Below are positions 47,687-58,696 of a DNA stretch of 64,000 nt, one piece after another. Under the pieces are notes generated by a model. That model searched no databases. It saw only the letters and a list, made by a program, of their open reading frames with translations, and was not told where the DNA came from. Numbering within the stretch: position 1 is the stretch's first letter; the number at the start of each line of letters is the position of its first letter. The translations under genes and the position numbers were made by a program. Source of the stretch: Rhipicephalus microplus (taxonomy: Eukaryota > Arthropoda > Arachnida > Ixodida > Ixodidae); contig NC_134707.1 of the NCBI RefSeq assembly GCF_043290135.1, forward strand, positions 139,191,319-139,255,318, given 5' to 3'.

Positions 47687-50626
47687 TTTGTAGTTTTTAT
47701 TTTTCGAGTTTGTAGTTGTAGATTTTTAGTTGCAGAGTTCCTAAATGTGGAGTTTCTAGTTGTGGAGTTTCTTGTTGGGGTGTTTCTAGTTGTGAAGTTT
47801 CTAATTGTGGATTTTCTAGTTGCGGAATTTCTAGTTGCGAAGTTTCTAGTTGGGGAGTTTCTACTTGAATTTATAGTTGTGGATTTTATAGTTCCACAGT
47901 TTCGAGTTGCAAAGTTTCAAGTTGTCGAGTTTGTAGTTGCGGAGTCGCTAGTTGTGGAGTTTCTAGTTGCGGAGTTGCTAGCTGTGGAGTTTCTAGTTGC
48001 GGAGTCTCTAATTGTGCAGTCTCTAGTTTTGGAGTCTCTATTTGTGGAGTTTCTAGTTGTGGAGTTTATAGTTGTGGAGTTTCTAGCTGTGGAGATTCTA
48101 GTTGCGGAGTTTCTAGTTGCAGAGTTTCCAGTTGCGGAGTTTCTTGTTGCAGAGTTTGTAGTTGTGGAGTTTCTAGTTGTGAAGTTTTAGTTGTGGAGTT
48201 TCAAGTTGTGGAATTCATAGGTGTGGAGTTTCTAGTTGTGGAGTTTCTAGTTGCAGAGTTTCTAGTGCCAGAGTTTTCTAGTTGTGGAGTTTCTAGTTGC
48301 GGAGTTTCTATCTGTGGAGTTTCTAATTGCGGAGTTTCTAGTTGCAGAGTTTCTAGTTGTGGATTTTCTAGCTGTGGAATTTCTCCTTGCAGAGTTTTTA
48401 GTTGCGGTGTTTTTGTTGTGGAGTTTCTAGTTGTTGAGTTTCTAGTTGCCGAGTTCTTTAGTTGCGAAGTCTCAAGTTGTAGAGTTTCTAGCTGTGGAGT
48501 TTCTAGTTGCGGAGTTTCTAGTTGCGGAGTTCCTAGTTGTGTATTTTTTAGTTGTGGAGTCTCTAGTTGTGGAGTTTCTAGTTGTGGAGTGTCTACTTGT
48601 GGAGTTTCTAGTTGTGGAGTTTCTATTTGTAGTTTTTAGTTTTCGAATTTGTGGTTGTAGATTTTCGAGTTGCAGAGTTCCTAGTTTTGGAGTATCTAGT
48701 GGCGGAGTCTCTAATTGTGCAGTCTCTAGTTTTGGAGTCTCTTGTTGTGGAGTTTCTGGTTGTAGAGTTTTTAGTTGTGGAATTTCTAACTGTGGAGATT
48801 CTAGTTGCGGAGTTTCTAGTTGCAGGGTTTCTTGTTGCGGAGTTTCTAGTTGTGGAGTTTCTAGTTGTGGAGTTTCTGGCTGTGGAGTTTCTAGTTTGGG
48901 AGTTTCTAGTTGTGGAGTTTCTAGTTGCGGAGCTTCTAGAGGCGGAGTTTCTAGTTGTGGAATATGTAGTTGTGGAGTATCTAGTTTTGGTGTTTCAAGT
49001 TGTGGAGTTTCTAGCTGTGGAGTTTCTAGTTGCTGAGTTTCTTGTTGCGGAGTTTCTAGTTGTGGATTTTCTGGCTGTGGAGTTTCTAGTTGTGGAGTCT
49101 CTAGTTGTGGAGTTTCTAGTTGTGAGGTTTGTAGTTGTTGAGTTTCTAGTTTTCGAGTTTCTAGTTGTGGAGTCTCTAGTTGTGGAGTTTCTAGTTGTGA
49201 AGTTTCTAGTTGCGAAGTCTCAAGTTGTTGAGTTTCTAGTTGTGGAGTTTCTAGTTGTGGGGTTCGTAGTTGTGGGGTTCGTAGTTGTGCAGTTTCTAGT
49301 TGTGGAGTATCTACTTGTGGAGTTTCCATTTGTGGTGTTTCTAGCTGTGGAGTTTCTAGTTGCGGAGTTTCTAGATGCAGAGTTTCTAGTTGCGGAGTTT
49401 TCTAGTTGTGGAGATTCCAGTGGCGGAGTTTCTAGTTGCGGAGTTCCAAGTTGTGGAGTTTCTAGTTGTGGAGTTTCTAGTTGTTGAATTTGTAGTTGTG
49501 GAGTATCTAGTAGTGGGCTTTCAAGTTGTGGAGTTTCTAGTTGTGGAGTTTCTAGTTGCGGAGTTTTCTAGTTGCGGAGTCTGTAGTTGTGGAGTTTCTA
49601 GTTGTGGAATTTCTAGTTACGGAGTTTCTAATTGTGGAGCTTTTAGTTGAGGAGTCTCTAGTTGTTGAGTCTCTAGTTGTGGAATTTCTAGTTGTGGAGT
49701 TTCTAGTTGTGGAGTTTATAGTTGTGGAATTTCAAGTTGTGGAGTCTCTAGTGGCGGAGTGAGTTTCTAGTTGCGGAGTTTCTGTTTGTGGAGTTTCTAG
49801 TTGCGGAGCCAGTAGTTGTGCAGTTTCTAGTTGTGGAGTTTTTAGTTGTGGAGTTTCTAGTGTTTGAATTTCTAGTTGCCGAGTTCTTTAGTTGCGAAGT
49901 CTCAAGTTGTGGAGTTTCTAGTGGCGGAGTTTCTAGTTGTGGAGTTTTTAGTGGAGGAGTCTCTAGTTGTGGGGTCTCTAGTTGTGGAGTTTCTAGTTGT
50001 GGAGTGTCTACTTGTGGAGTTTCTAGTTGTAGAGTTTCTAGTTGTGGAGTTTCTAGTCGTGGAGTCTGTAGTTGTGGAGTAGCTATTTGTTGGGTTTCAA
50101 GTTATGGAGTTTTTGGCTGTGGAGTTTCTAGTTGTGGAGTTTCTAGTAGTTGAGTTTCTAGTTGCCGAGTTTCTAGTTGCGAAGTCTCAAGTCGTGGAGT
50201 TTCTAGCTGCGGAGTTTCTAGTTGCGGAGCTTCTAGTGGCGGAGTTTCTAGTTGTGGAATTTGTAGTTGTGGAGTATCTAGTTTTGGTGTTTCAAGTTGT
50301 GGAGTTTCTAGCTGTGGAGTTTCTAGTTGCGGAGTTTCTAGTTGCAGAGTTTCTAGTTGCGGAGTTTCTAGTTGCGGAGTTTCTAGTTGTGGAGTTTCTA
50401 GTTGTTGAGTTTCTAGTGGCCGAGTTCTTTAGTTGCGAAGTCTCAAGTTGTGAAGTTTCTAGCTGTGGAATTTCTAGTTGTTGAGTTTCTAGATCCGGAG
50501 TTTCTAGTTGTGGAGTTTTTAGCTGTGGAGTCTCTAGTTGTGGAGTCTCTAGTTGTGGAGTTTCTAGTTGTGGAGTGTCTAATTGTGGAGTTTCTAGTTG
50601 TGGAGATTCTAGTTGTAGAGTTTCTA
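47687..50626 (+). repeat. HOR block H8, short mosaic (2,940 bp)
   Basis: It starts like H5-H7 (A1 47687, GAATTC 48211). About 40 bp after the GAATTC unit it jumps to the order otherwise seen after 44.6 kb (TTGCAGAG, CCAGAG, then a GTTTTC 16-mer). A3 (48626) follows only 939 bp after A1, the shortest A-to-A distance seen. From about 49,020 it follows the 37.9-39.5-kb pattern. One unit after the A1 marker has lost CTA (GATTTTTAG near 47723). Confidence 0.75.
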
Positions 50627-51508
50627 TTTGTAGTTTTTATTTTTCGAGTTTGTAGTTGTAGATTTTCTAGTTGCAGAGTTCCTAAATGTGGAGTTTCTAG
50701 TTGTGGAGTTTCTTGTTGGGGTGTTTCTAGTTGTGAAGTTTCTAATTGTGGATTTTCTAGTTGCGGAATTTCTAGTTGCGAAGTTTCTAGTTGGGGAGTT
50801 TCTACTTGAATTTATAGGTGTGGATTTTATAGTTCCAAAGTTTCGAGTTGCAAAGTTTCAAGTTGTCGAGTTTGTAGTTGCGGAGTCGCTAGTTGTGGAG
50901 TTTCTAGTTGCGGAGTTGCTAGCTGTGGAGTTTCTAGTTGCGGAGTCTCTAATTGTGCAGTCTCTAGTTTTGGAGTCTCTATTTGTGGAGTTTCTAGTTG
51001 TGGAGTTTATAGTTGTGGAGTTTCTAGCTGTGGAGATTCTAGTTGCGGAGTTTCTAGTTGCAGAGTTTCCAGTTGCGGAGTTTCTAGTTGTGGAGTCTCT
51101 AGTTGTGGAGTTTCTAGTTGTGAAGTTTCTAGTTGCGAAGTCTCAAGTTGTTGAGTTTCTAGTTGTGGAGTTTCTAGTTGTGGGGTTCGTTGTTGTGGGG
51201 TTCGTAGTTGTGCAGTTTCTAGTTGTGGAGAATCTACTTGTGGAGTTTCCATTTGTGGTGTTTCTAGCTGTGGAGTTTCTAGTTGCGGAGTTTCTAGATG
51301 CAGAGTTTCTAGTTGCGGAGTTTTCTAGTTGTGGAGATTCCAGTGGCGGAGTTTCTAGTATCGGAGTTTCTAGTTGTGGAGTTTCTAGTTGTGGAGTTTC
51401 TAGTTGCAGAGTTTCTAGTTGCGAAGTCTCAAGTTGTGGAGTTTCTAGTTGTGGAGTTTCTAGTTGTGGAGTTTCTAGTGGCGGAGTTTCTAGTTGCAGA
51501 GTTTCTAG

Positions 51509-54500
51509 TTGCGGAGTTTTCTAGTTGTGGAGTTTCTAGTGGCGGAGTTTCTAGTCTCGGAGCTTCAAGTTGTGGAGTTTCTAGTTGTGGAGTTCCTAGT
51601 TGTGGAGTTTGTAGTTGTGGAGTATCTAGTTGTGGGCTTTCAAGTTGTGGAGTTTCTAGTTGTGGAGTTTCTAGTTGCGGAGTTTTCTAGTCGCGGAGTC
51701 TGTAGTTGTGGAGTTTCTAGTTGTGGAATTTCTAGTTACGGAGTTTCTAGTTGTGGAGCTTTTAGTTGAGGAGTCTCTAGTTGTTGAGTCTCTAGTTGTG
51801 GAATTTCTAGTTGTGGAGTTTCTAGTTGTGGAGTTTCTAGTTGTGGAATTTCAAGTTGTGGAGTCTCTAGTGGCGGAGTGAGTTTCTAGTTGCGGAGTTT
51901 CTGGTTGTGGAGTTTCTAGTTGCGGAGCCAGTAGTTGTGGAGTTTCTAGTTGTGGAGTTTCTAGTTGTGGAGTTTTTAGTGTTTGAATTTCTAGTTGCCG
52001 AGTTCTTTAGTTGCGAAGTCTCAAGTTGTGGAGTTTCTAGCTGTGAAGATTCTAGTTGTGGAGTTTCTAGTTGCGGAGTTTCTAGTTGTGGAGTTTTTAG
52101 TTGAGGAGTCTCTAGTTGTGGAGTGTCTAGTTGTGGAGTTTCTAGTTGTGGAGTGTCTACTTGTGGAGTTTCTAGTTGTGGAGTTTCTAGTCGTGGAGTC
52201 TGTAGTTGTGGAGTATCTATTTGTTGGGTTTCAAGTTATGGAGTTTATGGCTGTGGAGTTTCTAGTTGTGGAGTTTCTAGTTGTTGAGTTTGTAGTTGCC
52301 GAGTTTCTAGTTGCGAAGTCTCAAGTCGTGGAGTTTCTAGCTGCGGAGTTTCTAGTTGCGGAGCTTCAAGTGTCGGAGTTTCTAGTTGTGGAATTTGTAG
52401 TTGTGGAGTATCTAGTTTTGGTGTTTCAAGTTGTGGAGTTTCTAGCTGTGGAGTTTCTAGTTGCGGAGTTTCTAGTTTCAGAGTTTCTAGCTGCGGAGTT
52501 TCTAGTTGTGCAGTTTGTAGTTGTTGAGTTTCTAGTCGCCGAGTTCTTTAGTTGCCAAGTCTCAAGTTGTGGAGTTTCTAGCTGTGGAATTTCTAGTTGT
52601 TGAGTTTCTAGTTGCGGAGTTTCTAGTTGTGGAGTTTTTAGCTGTGGAGTCTCTAGTTGTGGAGTCTCTAGTTGTGGAGTTTCTAGTTGTGGAGTGTCTA
52701 CTTGTGGAGTTTCTAGTTGTGGAGTTTCTAGTTGTGGAGTTTCTATTTGTAGTTTTTATTTTTCGAGTTTGTAGTTGTAGATTTTCTAATTGCAGAGTTC
52801 CTAGTTGTGGAGTTTCTAGTTGTGGAGTTTGTAGTTGTGGAGTTTCTAGTTGTGGAATTTCAAGTTGTGGAGTCTCTAGTGGCGGAGTGAGTTTCTAGTT
52901 GCGGAGTTTCTGGTTGTGGAGTTTCTAGTTGCGGAGCCAGTAGTTGTGGAGTTTCTAGTTGCAAAGTTTCAAGTTGTCGAGTTTGTAGTTGCGGAGTCGC
53001 TAGTTGTGGAGTTTCTAGTTGCGGAGTTGCTAGCTGTGGAGTTTCTAGTTGCGGAGTCTCTAATTGTGCAGTCTCTAGTTTTGGAGTCTCTAGTTGTGGA
53101 GTTTCAAGTTGTGGAGTTTATAGATGTGGAGTTTCTAGCTCTGGAGATTCTAGTTGCGGGGTTTCGAGTTGCAGAGTTTCTCTTTGCGGAGTTTCTTGTT
53201 GCAGAGTTTCTAGTTGTGGAGTTTCTAGTTGTGAAGTTTTAGTTGTGGAGTTTCAAGCTGTGGAATTCATAGGTGTGGAGTTTCTAGTTGTGGAGTTTCT
53301 AGTTTTCGAGTTTCTAGTTACGGAGTTTCTAGTTGTGGAGTTTTTAGTTGTGGAGCTTTTAGTTGAGGAGTCTCTAGTTGTTGATTCTCTAGTTGTGGAA
53401 GTTCTAGTTGTGGAGTTTCTAGTTGCGGAGTTTCTTGATGTGGAGTTTCTAGTTGTGGAGTTTCTGGCTGTGGAGTTTATAGTTGCGGAGTTTCTAGTAT
53501 AGGAGTTTCTAGTTGTGGAGTTTCTAGTTGTGGAGTTTCTAGTTGTAGAGTTTCTAGTTGCGAAGTCTCAAGTCGTGGAGTTTCTAGTTGTGGAGTTTCT
53601 AGTTGTGGAGTTTCTAGTTGTGGAGTTTCTAGTTGTGGGGTTCGTAGTTGTGGGGTTCGTAGTTGTGCAGTTCTAGTTGTGGAGTCTCTAGTTGAGGAGT
53701 TTCCATTTGTGTTGTTTCTAGCTGTGGAGTTTCTAGTTGCGGAGTTTCTAGATGCAGAGTTTCTAGTTGCGGAGTTTTCTAGTTGTGGAGATTGTAATGG
53801 CGGAGTTTCTAGTTGCGGAGTTCCAAGTTGTGGAGTTTCTAGTTGTCGAGCTTCTAGTTCTGGGGTTCGTAGTTGTGGGATTCGTAGTTGTGCAGTTTCT
53901 AGTTGTGGAGTTTCTAGTTATGGAGTTTGTAGTTGTGGAGTATCTAGTTGTGGACTTTCAAGTTGTGAAGTTTCTAGTTGTGGAGTTTCTAGTCGCGGAG
54001 TTTTCTAGTTGCGGAGTTTCTAGTTGCAGAGTCAGTAGTTGTGGAGTTTCTAGTTGTGGAATTTATAGCTGTGGAGTTTCTAGTTGCGGAGTTTCTAGTT
54101 GTGGGGTTCGTAGTTGTGGAGTTCGTAGTTGTGGAGTTTCTAGTTGTGAAGTCTCTAGTTGGGGAGTTTCCAGTTGTGCAGTTTCTAGCTGTGGAGTTTT
54201 TCGTTGCGGAGTTTCTAGTTGCAGAGTTTCTAGTAGCGGAGTTTTCTAGTTGTGGAGATTCTAGTGGCGGAGTTTCTAGTTGCGGAGTTTCAAGTTGTGG
54301 AGTTTCTAGTTGTGGATTTTCTAGCTGTGGAGTTTATAGTTGCGGAGTTTTTAGTTGCGGAGTTTCTGGTTGTGGAGTTTCTAGTTCTGGAGTCTGTAGT
54401 TGTGGAGTATCTATTTGTTGGGTTTCAAGTTGTGGAGTTTCTAGTTGTGGAGTTTCTAGTTGTTGAGTTTCTAGTAGTTGAGTTTCCAGTTGCCGAGTTT

Positions 54501-55780
54501 CTAGTTGCGAAGTCTCAAGTCGTGGAGTTTCTAGCTGTGGAGTTTCTAGTTGCGGAGTTTCTAGTTGCGGAGTTTCTAGTTGTGGATTTTGTAGTTGTGG
54601 AGTATATAGTTGTGGTGTTTCAAGTTGTGGAGTTTCTAGTTGCGGAGTTTCTAGTTGCAGAGTTTCTAGTTCCGGAGTTTTCTAGTTGTGGAGTTTCTAG
54701 TTGCGGAGTTTCTATCTGTGGAGTTTCTAATTGCGGAGTTTCTAGTTGCAGAGTTTCTAGTTGTGGATTTTCTAGCTGTGGAATTTCTCCTTGCAGAGTT
54801 TTTAGTTGCGGTGTTTTTGTTGTGGAGTTTCTAGTTGTTGAGTTTCTAGTTGCCGAGTTCTTTAGTTGCGAAGTCTCAAGTTGTAGAGTTTCTAGCTGTG
54901 GAGTTTCTAGTGGCGGAGTTTCTAGTTGTGGAGTTTCTGGCTGTGGAGTTTCTAGTTTGGGAGTTTCTAGTTGTGGAGTTTCTAGTTGTGAGGTTCGTAG
55001 TTGTGGAGTTTCTAGTTGTCGAGTTTCTAGTTGTGGAGTCTCTAGTTGTGGAGTTTCTAGTTGTGGGGTTCGTAGTTGTGGGGTTCGTAGTTGTGGAGTT
55101 TCTAGTTGCGGAGTTTCAAGTCGTCGAGTTTCTCGTTGTGGAGTTTCTAGTTGTGGATTGTCTAGCTGTGGAGTTTCTAGTTGCGGAGTTTCCAGTTGGG
55201 GAGTTTGTAGTTGTGGAGTATCTATTTGTTGGGTTTCAAGTTGTGGAGTTTCTAGTTGTGGAGTTTCTAGTTGTGGATTTTCTAGTAGTTGAGTTTCTAG
55301 TTGCCAAGTATCTAGTTGCGAAGTCTCAAGTCGTGGAGTTTTTAGCTGTGGAGTTTCTAGTTGCGGAGCTTCTATTTGCGGAGTTTCTAGTTGCGGAGCT
55401 TCTAGTTGTGGAATTTTTAGTTGGGGAATATATAGTTGTGGTGTTTCAAGTTGTGGAGTTTCTAGTGGCGGAGTTTCTAGTTGCAGAGTTTCTAGTTGCG
55501 GAGTTTTCTAGTTGTGGAGTTTCTAGTTGCGGAGTTTCTAGTTGTGGAGCTTCAAGTTGTGGAGTTCTTTAGTTGCGGAGTTTCTAGTTGCGGAGCTTCT
55601 AGTGGCGGAGTTTCTAGTTGTGGAATTTGTAGTTGTGGAGTATCTAGTTTTGGTGTTTCAAGTTGTGGAGTTTCTAGCTGTGGAGTTTCTAGTTGCGGAG
55701 TTTCTAGTTGCAGAGTTTCTAGTTGCGGAGTTTCTAGTTGCGGAGTTTCTAGTTGTGGAGTTTCTAGTTGCGGAGTTTTC
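51509..55780 (+). repeat. Segment shared with 40355-45722, second copy
   Basis: This is the shorter partner of 40355-45722. Its right 2.7 kb (from about 53107) became the founding unit of the 2,795-bp HOR array, which shows where that array came from. Confidence 0.76.
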
Positions 55781-55901
55781 TAGTTGCGGAGTCTGTAGTT
55801 GTGGAGTTTCTAGTTGTGGAATTTCTAGTTACGGAGTTTCTAGTTGTGGAGCTTTTAGTTGAGGAGTCTCTAGTTGTTGAGTCTCTAGTTGTGGAATTTC
55901 T
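53107..55901 (+). repeat. 2,795-bp HOR copy 1
   Basis: This is the first full copy. Its left edge is set where the sequence becomes identical to 55902 onward; just upstream 53106 is A and 55901 is T, and the unit order diverges about 20 bp further left. It contains one GAATTC (53263), a fused form of the 647-bp unit (anchor 54252) and no A marker. The length is 186 units plus 5 bp. Confidence 0.88.
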
Positions 55902-58696
55902 AGTTGTGGAGTTTATAGATGTGGAGTTTCTAGCTCTGGAGATTCTAGTTGCGGGGTTTCGAGTTGCAGAGTTTCTCTTTGCGGAGTTTCTTGTTGCAGA
56001 GTTTCTAGTTGTGGAGTTTCTAGTTGTGAAGTTTTAGTTGTGGAGTTTCAAGCTGTGGAATTCATAGGTGTGGAGTTTCTAGTTGTGGAGTTTCTAGTTT
56101 TCGAGTTTCTAGTTACGGAGTTTCTAGTTGTGGAGTTTTTAGTTGTGGAGCTTTTAGTTGAGGAGTCTCTAGTTGTTGATTCTCTAGTTGTGGAAGTTCT
56201 AGTTGTGGAGTTTCTAGTTGCGGAGTTTCTTGATGTGGAGTTTCTAGTTGTGGAGTTTCTGGCTGTGGAGTTTATAGTTGCGGAGTTTCTAGTATAGGAG
56301 TTTCTAGTTGTGGAGTTTCTAGTTGTGGAGTTTCTAGTTGTAGAGTTTCTAGTTGCGAAGTCTCAAGTCGTGGAGTTTCTAGTTGTGGAGTTTCTAGTTG
56401 TGGAGTTTCTAGTTGTGGAGTTTCTAGTTGTGGGGTTCGTAGTTGTGGGGTTCGTAGTTGTGCAGTTCTAGTTGTGGAGTCTCTAGTTGAGGAGTTTCCA
56501 TTTGTGTTGTTTCTAGCTGTGGAGTTTCTAGTTGCGGAGTTTCTAGATGCAGAGTTTCTAGTTGCGGAGTTTTCTAGTTGTGGAGATTGTAATGGCGGAG
56601 TTTCTAGTTGCGGAGTTCCAAGTTGTGGAGTTTCTAGTTGTCGAGCTTCTAGTTCTGGGGTTCGTAGTTGTGGGATTCGTAGTTGTGCAGTTTCTAGTTG
56701 TGGAGTTTCTAGTTATGGAGTTTGTAGTTGTGGAGTATCTAGTTGTGGACTTTCAAGTTGTGAAGTTTCTAGTTGTGGAGTTTCTAGTCGCGGAGTTTTC
56801 TAGTTGCGGAGTTTCTAGTTGCAGAGTCAGTAGTTGTGGAGTTTCTAGTTGTGGAATTTATAGCTGTGGAGTTTCTAGTTGCGGAGTTTCTAGTTGTGGG
56901 GTTCGTAGTTGTGGAGTTCGTAGTTGTGGAGTTTCTAGTTGTGAAGTCTCTAGTTGGGGAGTTTCCAGTTGTGCAGTTTCTAGCTGTGGAGTTTTTCGTT
57001 GCGGAGTTTCTAGTTGCAGAGTTTCTAGTAGCGGAGTTTTCTAGTTGTGGAGATTCTAGTGGCGGAGTTTCTAGTTGCGGAGTTTCAAGTTGTGGAGTTT
57101 CTAGTTGTGGATTTTCTAGCTGTGGAGTTTATAGTTGCGGAGTTTTTAGTTGCGGAGTTTCTGGTTGTGGAGTTTCTAGTTCTGGAGTCTGTAGTTGTGG
57201 AGTATCTATTTGTTGGGTTTCAAGTTGTGGAGTTTCTAGTTGTGGAGTTTCTAGTTGTTGAGTTTCTAGTAGTTGAGTTTCCAGTTGCCGAGTTTCTAGT
57301 TGCGAAGTCTCAAGTCGTGGAGTTTCTAGCTGTGGAGTTTCTAGTTGCGGAGTTTCTAGTTGCGGAGTTTCTAGTTGTGGATTTTGTAGTTGTGGAGTAT
57401 ATAGTTGTGGTGTTTCAAGTTGTGGAGTTTCTAGTTGCGGAGTTTCTAGTTGCAGAGTTTCTAGTTCCGGAGTTTTCTAGTTGTGGAGTTTCTAGTTGCG
57501 GAGTTTCTATCTGTGGAGTTTCTAATTGCGGAGTTTCTAGTTGCAGAGTTTCTAGTTGTGGATTTTCTAGCTGTGGAATTTCTCCTTGCAGAGTTTTTAG
57601 TTGCGGTGTTTTTGTTGTGGAGTTTCTAGTTGTTGAGTTTCTAGTTGCCGAGTTCTTTAGTTGCGAAGTCTCAAGTTGTAGAGTTTCTAGCTGTGGAGTT
57701 TCTAGTGGCGGAGTTTCTAGTTGTGGAGTTTCTGGCTGTGGAGTTTCTAGTTTGGGAGTTTCTAGTTGTGGAGTTTCTAGTTGTGAGGTTCGTAGTTGTG
57801 GAGTTTCTAGTTGTCGAGTTTCTAGTTGTGGAGTCTCTAGTTGTGGAGTTTCTAGTTGTGGGGTTCGTAGTTGTGGGGTTCGTAGTTGTGGAGTTTCCAG
57901 TTGCGGAGTTTCAAGTCGTCGAGTTTCTCGTTGTGGAGTTTCTAGTTGTGGATTGTCTAGCTGTGGAGTTTCTAGTTGCGGAGTTTCCAGTTGGGGAGTT
58001 TGTAGTTGTGGAGTATCTATTTGTTGGGTTTCAAGTTGTGGAGTTTCTAGTTGTGGAGTTTCTAGTTGTGGATTTTCTAGTAGTTGAGTTTCTAGTTGCC
58101 AAGTATCTAGTTGCGAAGTCTCAAGTCGTGGAGTTTTTAGCTGTGGAGTTTCTAGTTGCGGAGCTTCTATTTGCGGAGTTTCTAGTTGCGGAGCTTCTAG
58201 TTGTGGAATTTTTAGTTGGGGAATATATAGTTGTGGTGTTTCAAGTTGTGGAGTTTCTAGTGGCGGAGTTTCTAGTTGCAGAGTTTCTAGTTGCGGAGTT
58301 TTCTAGTTGTGGAGTTTCTAGTTGCGGAGTTTCTAGTTGTGGAGCTTCAAGTTGTGGAGTTCTTTAGTTGCGGAGTTTCTAGTTGCGGAGCTTCTAGTGG
58401 CGGAGTTTCTAGTTGTGGAATTTGTAGTTGTGGAGTATCTAGTTTTGGTGTTTCAAGTTGTGGAGTTTCTAGCTGTGGAGTTTCTAGTTGCGGAGTTTCT
58501 AGTTGCAGAGTTTCTAGTTGCGGAGTTTCTAGTTGCGGAGTTTCTAGTTGTGGAGTTTCTAGTTGCGGAGTTTTCTAGTTGCGGAGTCTGTAGTTGTGGA
58601 GTTTCTAGTTGTGGAATTTCTAGTTACGGAGTTTCTAGTTGTGGAGCTTTTAGTTGAGGAGTCTCTAGTTGTTGAGTCTCTAGTTGTGGAATTTCT
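55902..58696 (+). repeat. 2,795-bp HOR copy 2
   Basis: GAATTC lies at 56058. The one difference I found from copy 1 is T to C at 57898 (TTTCCAG), which copy 3 shares at 60693. Confidence 0.9.

Noticed and set aside
48472..49329. 285-codon minus-strand open frame of TPQLE repeats
   Set aside because: It is the reverse complement of the same unit, and it switches to NSTTR repeats at a phase-shifted unit. Similar frames appear at 8330-9052, 31745-32200 and 37692-38162 wherever the register stays intact. No independent coding evidence is seen.
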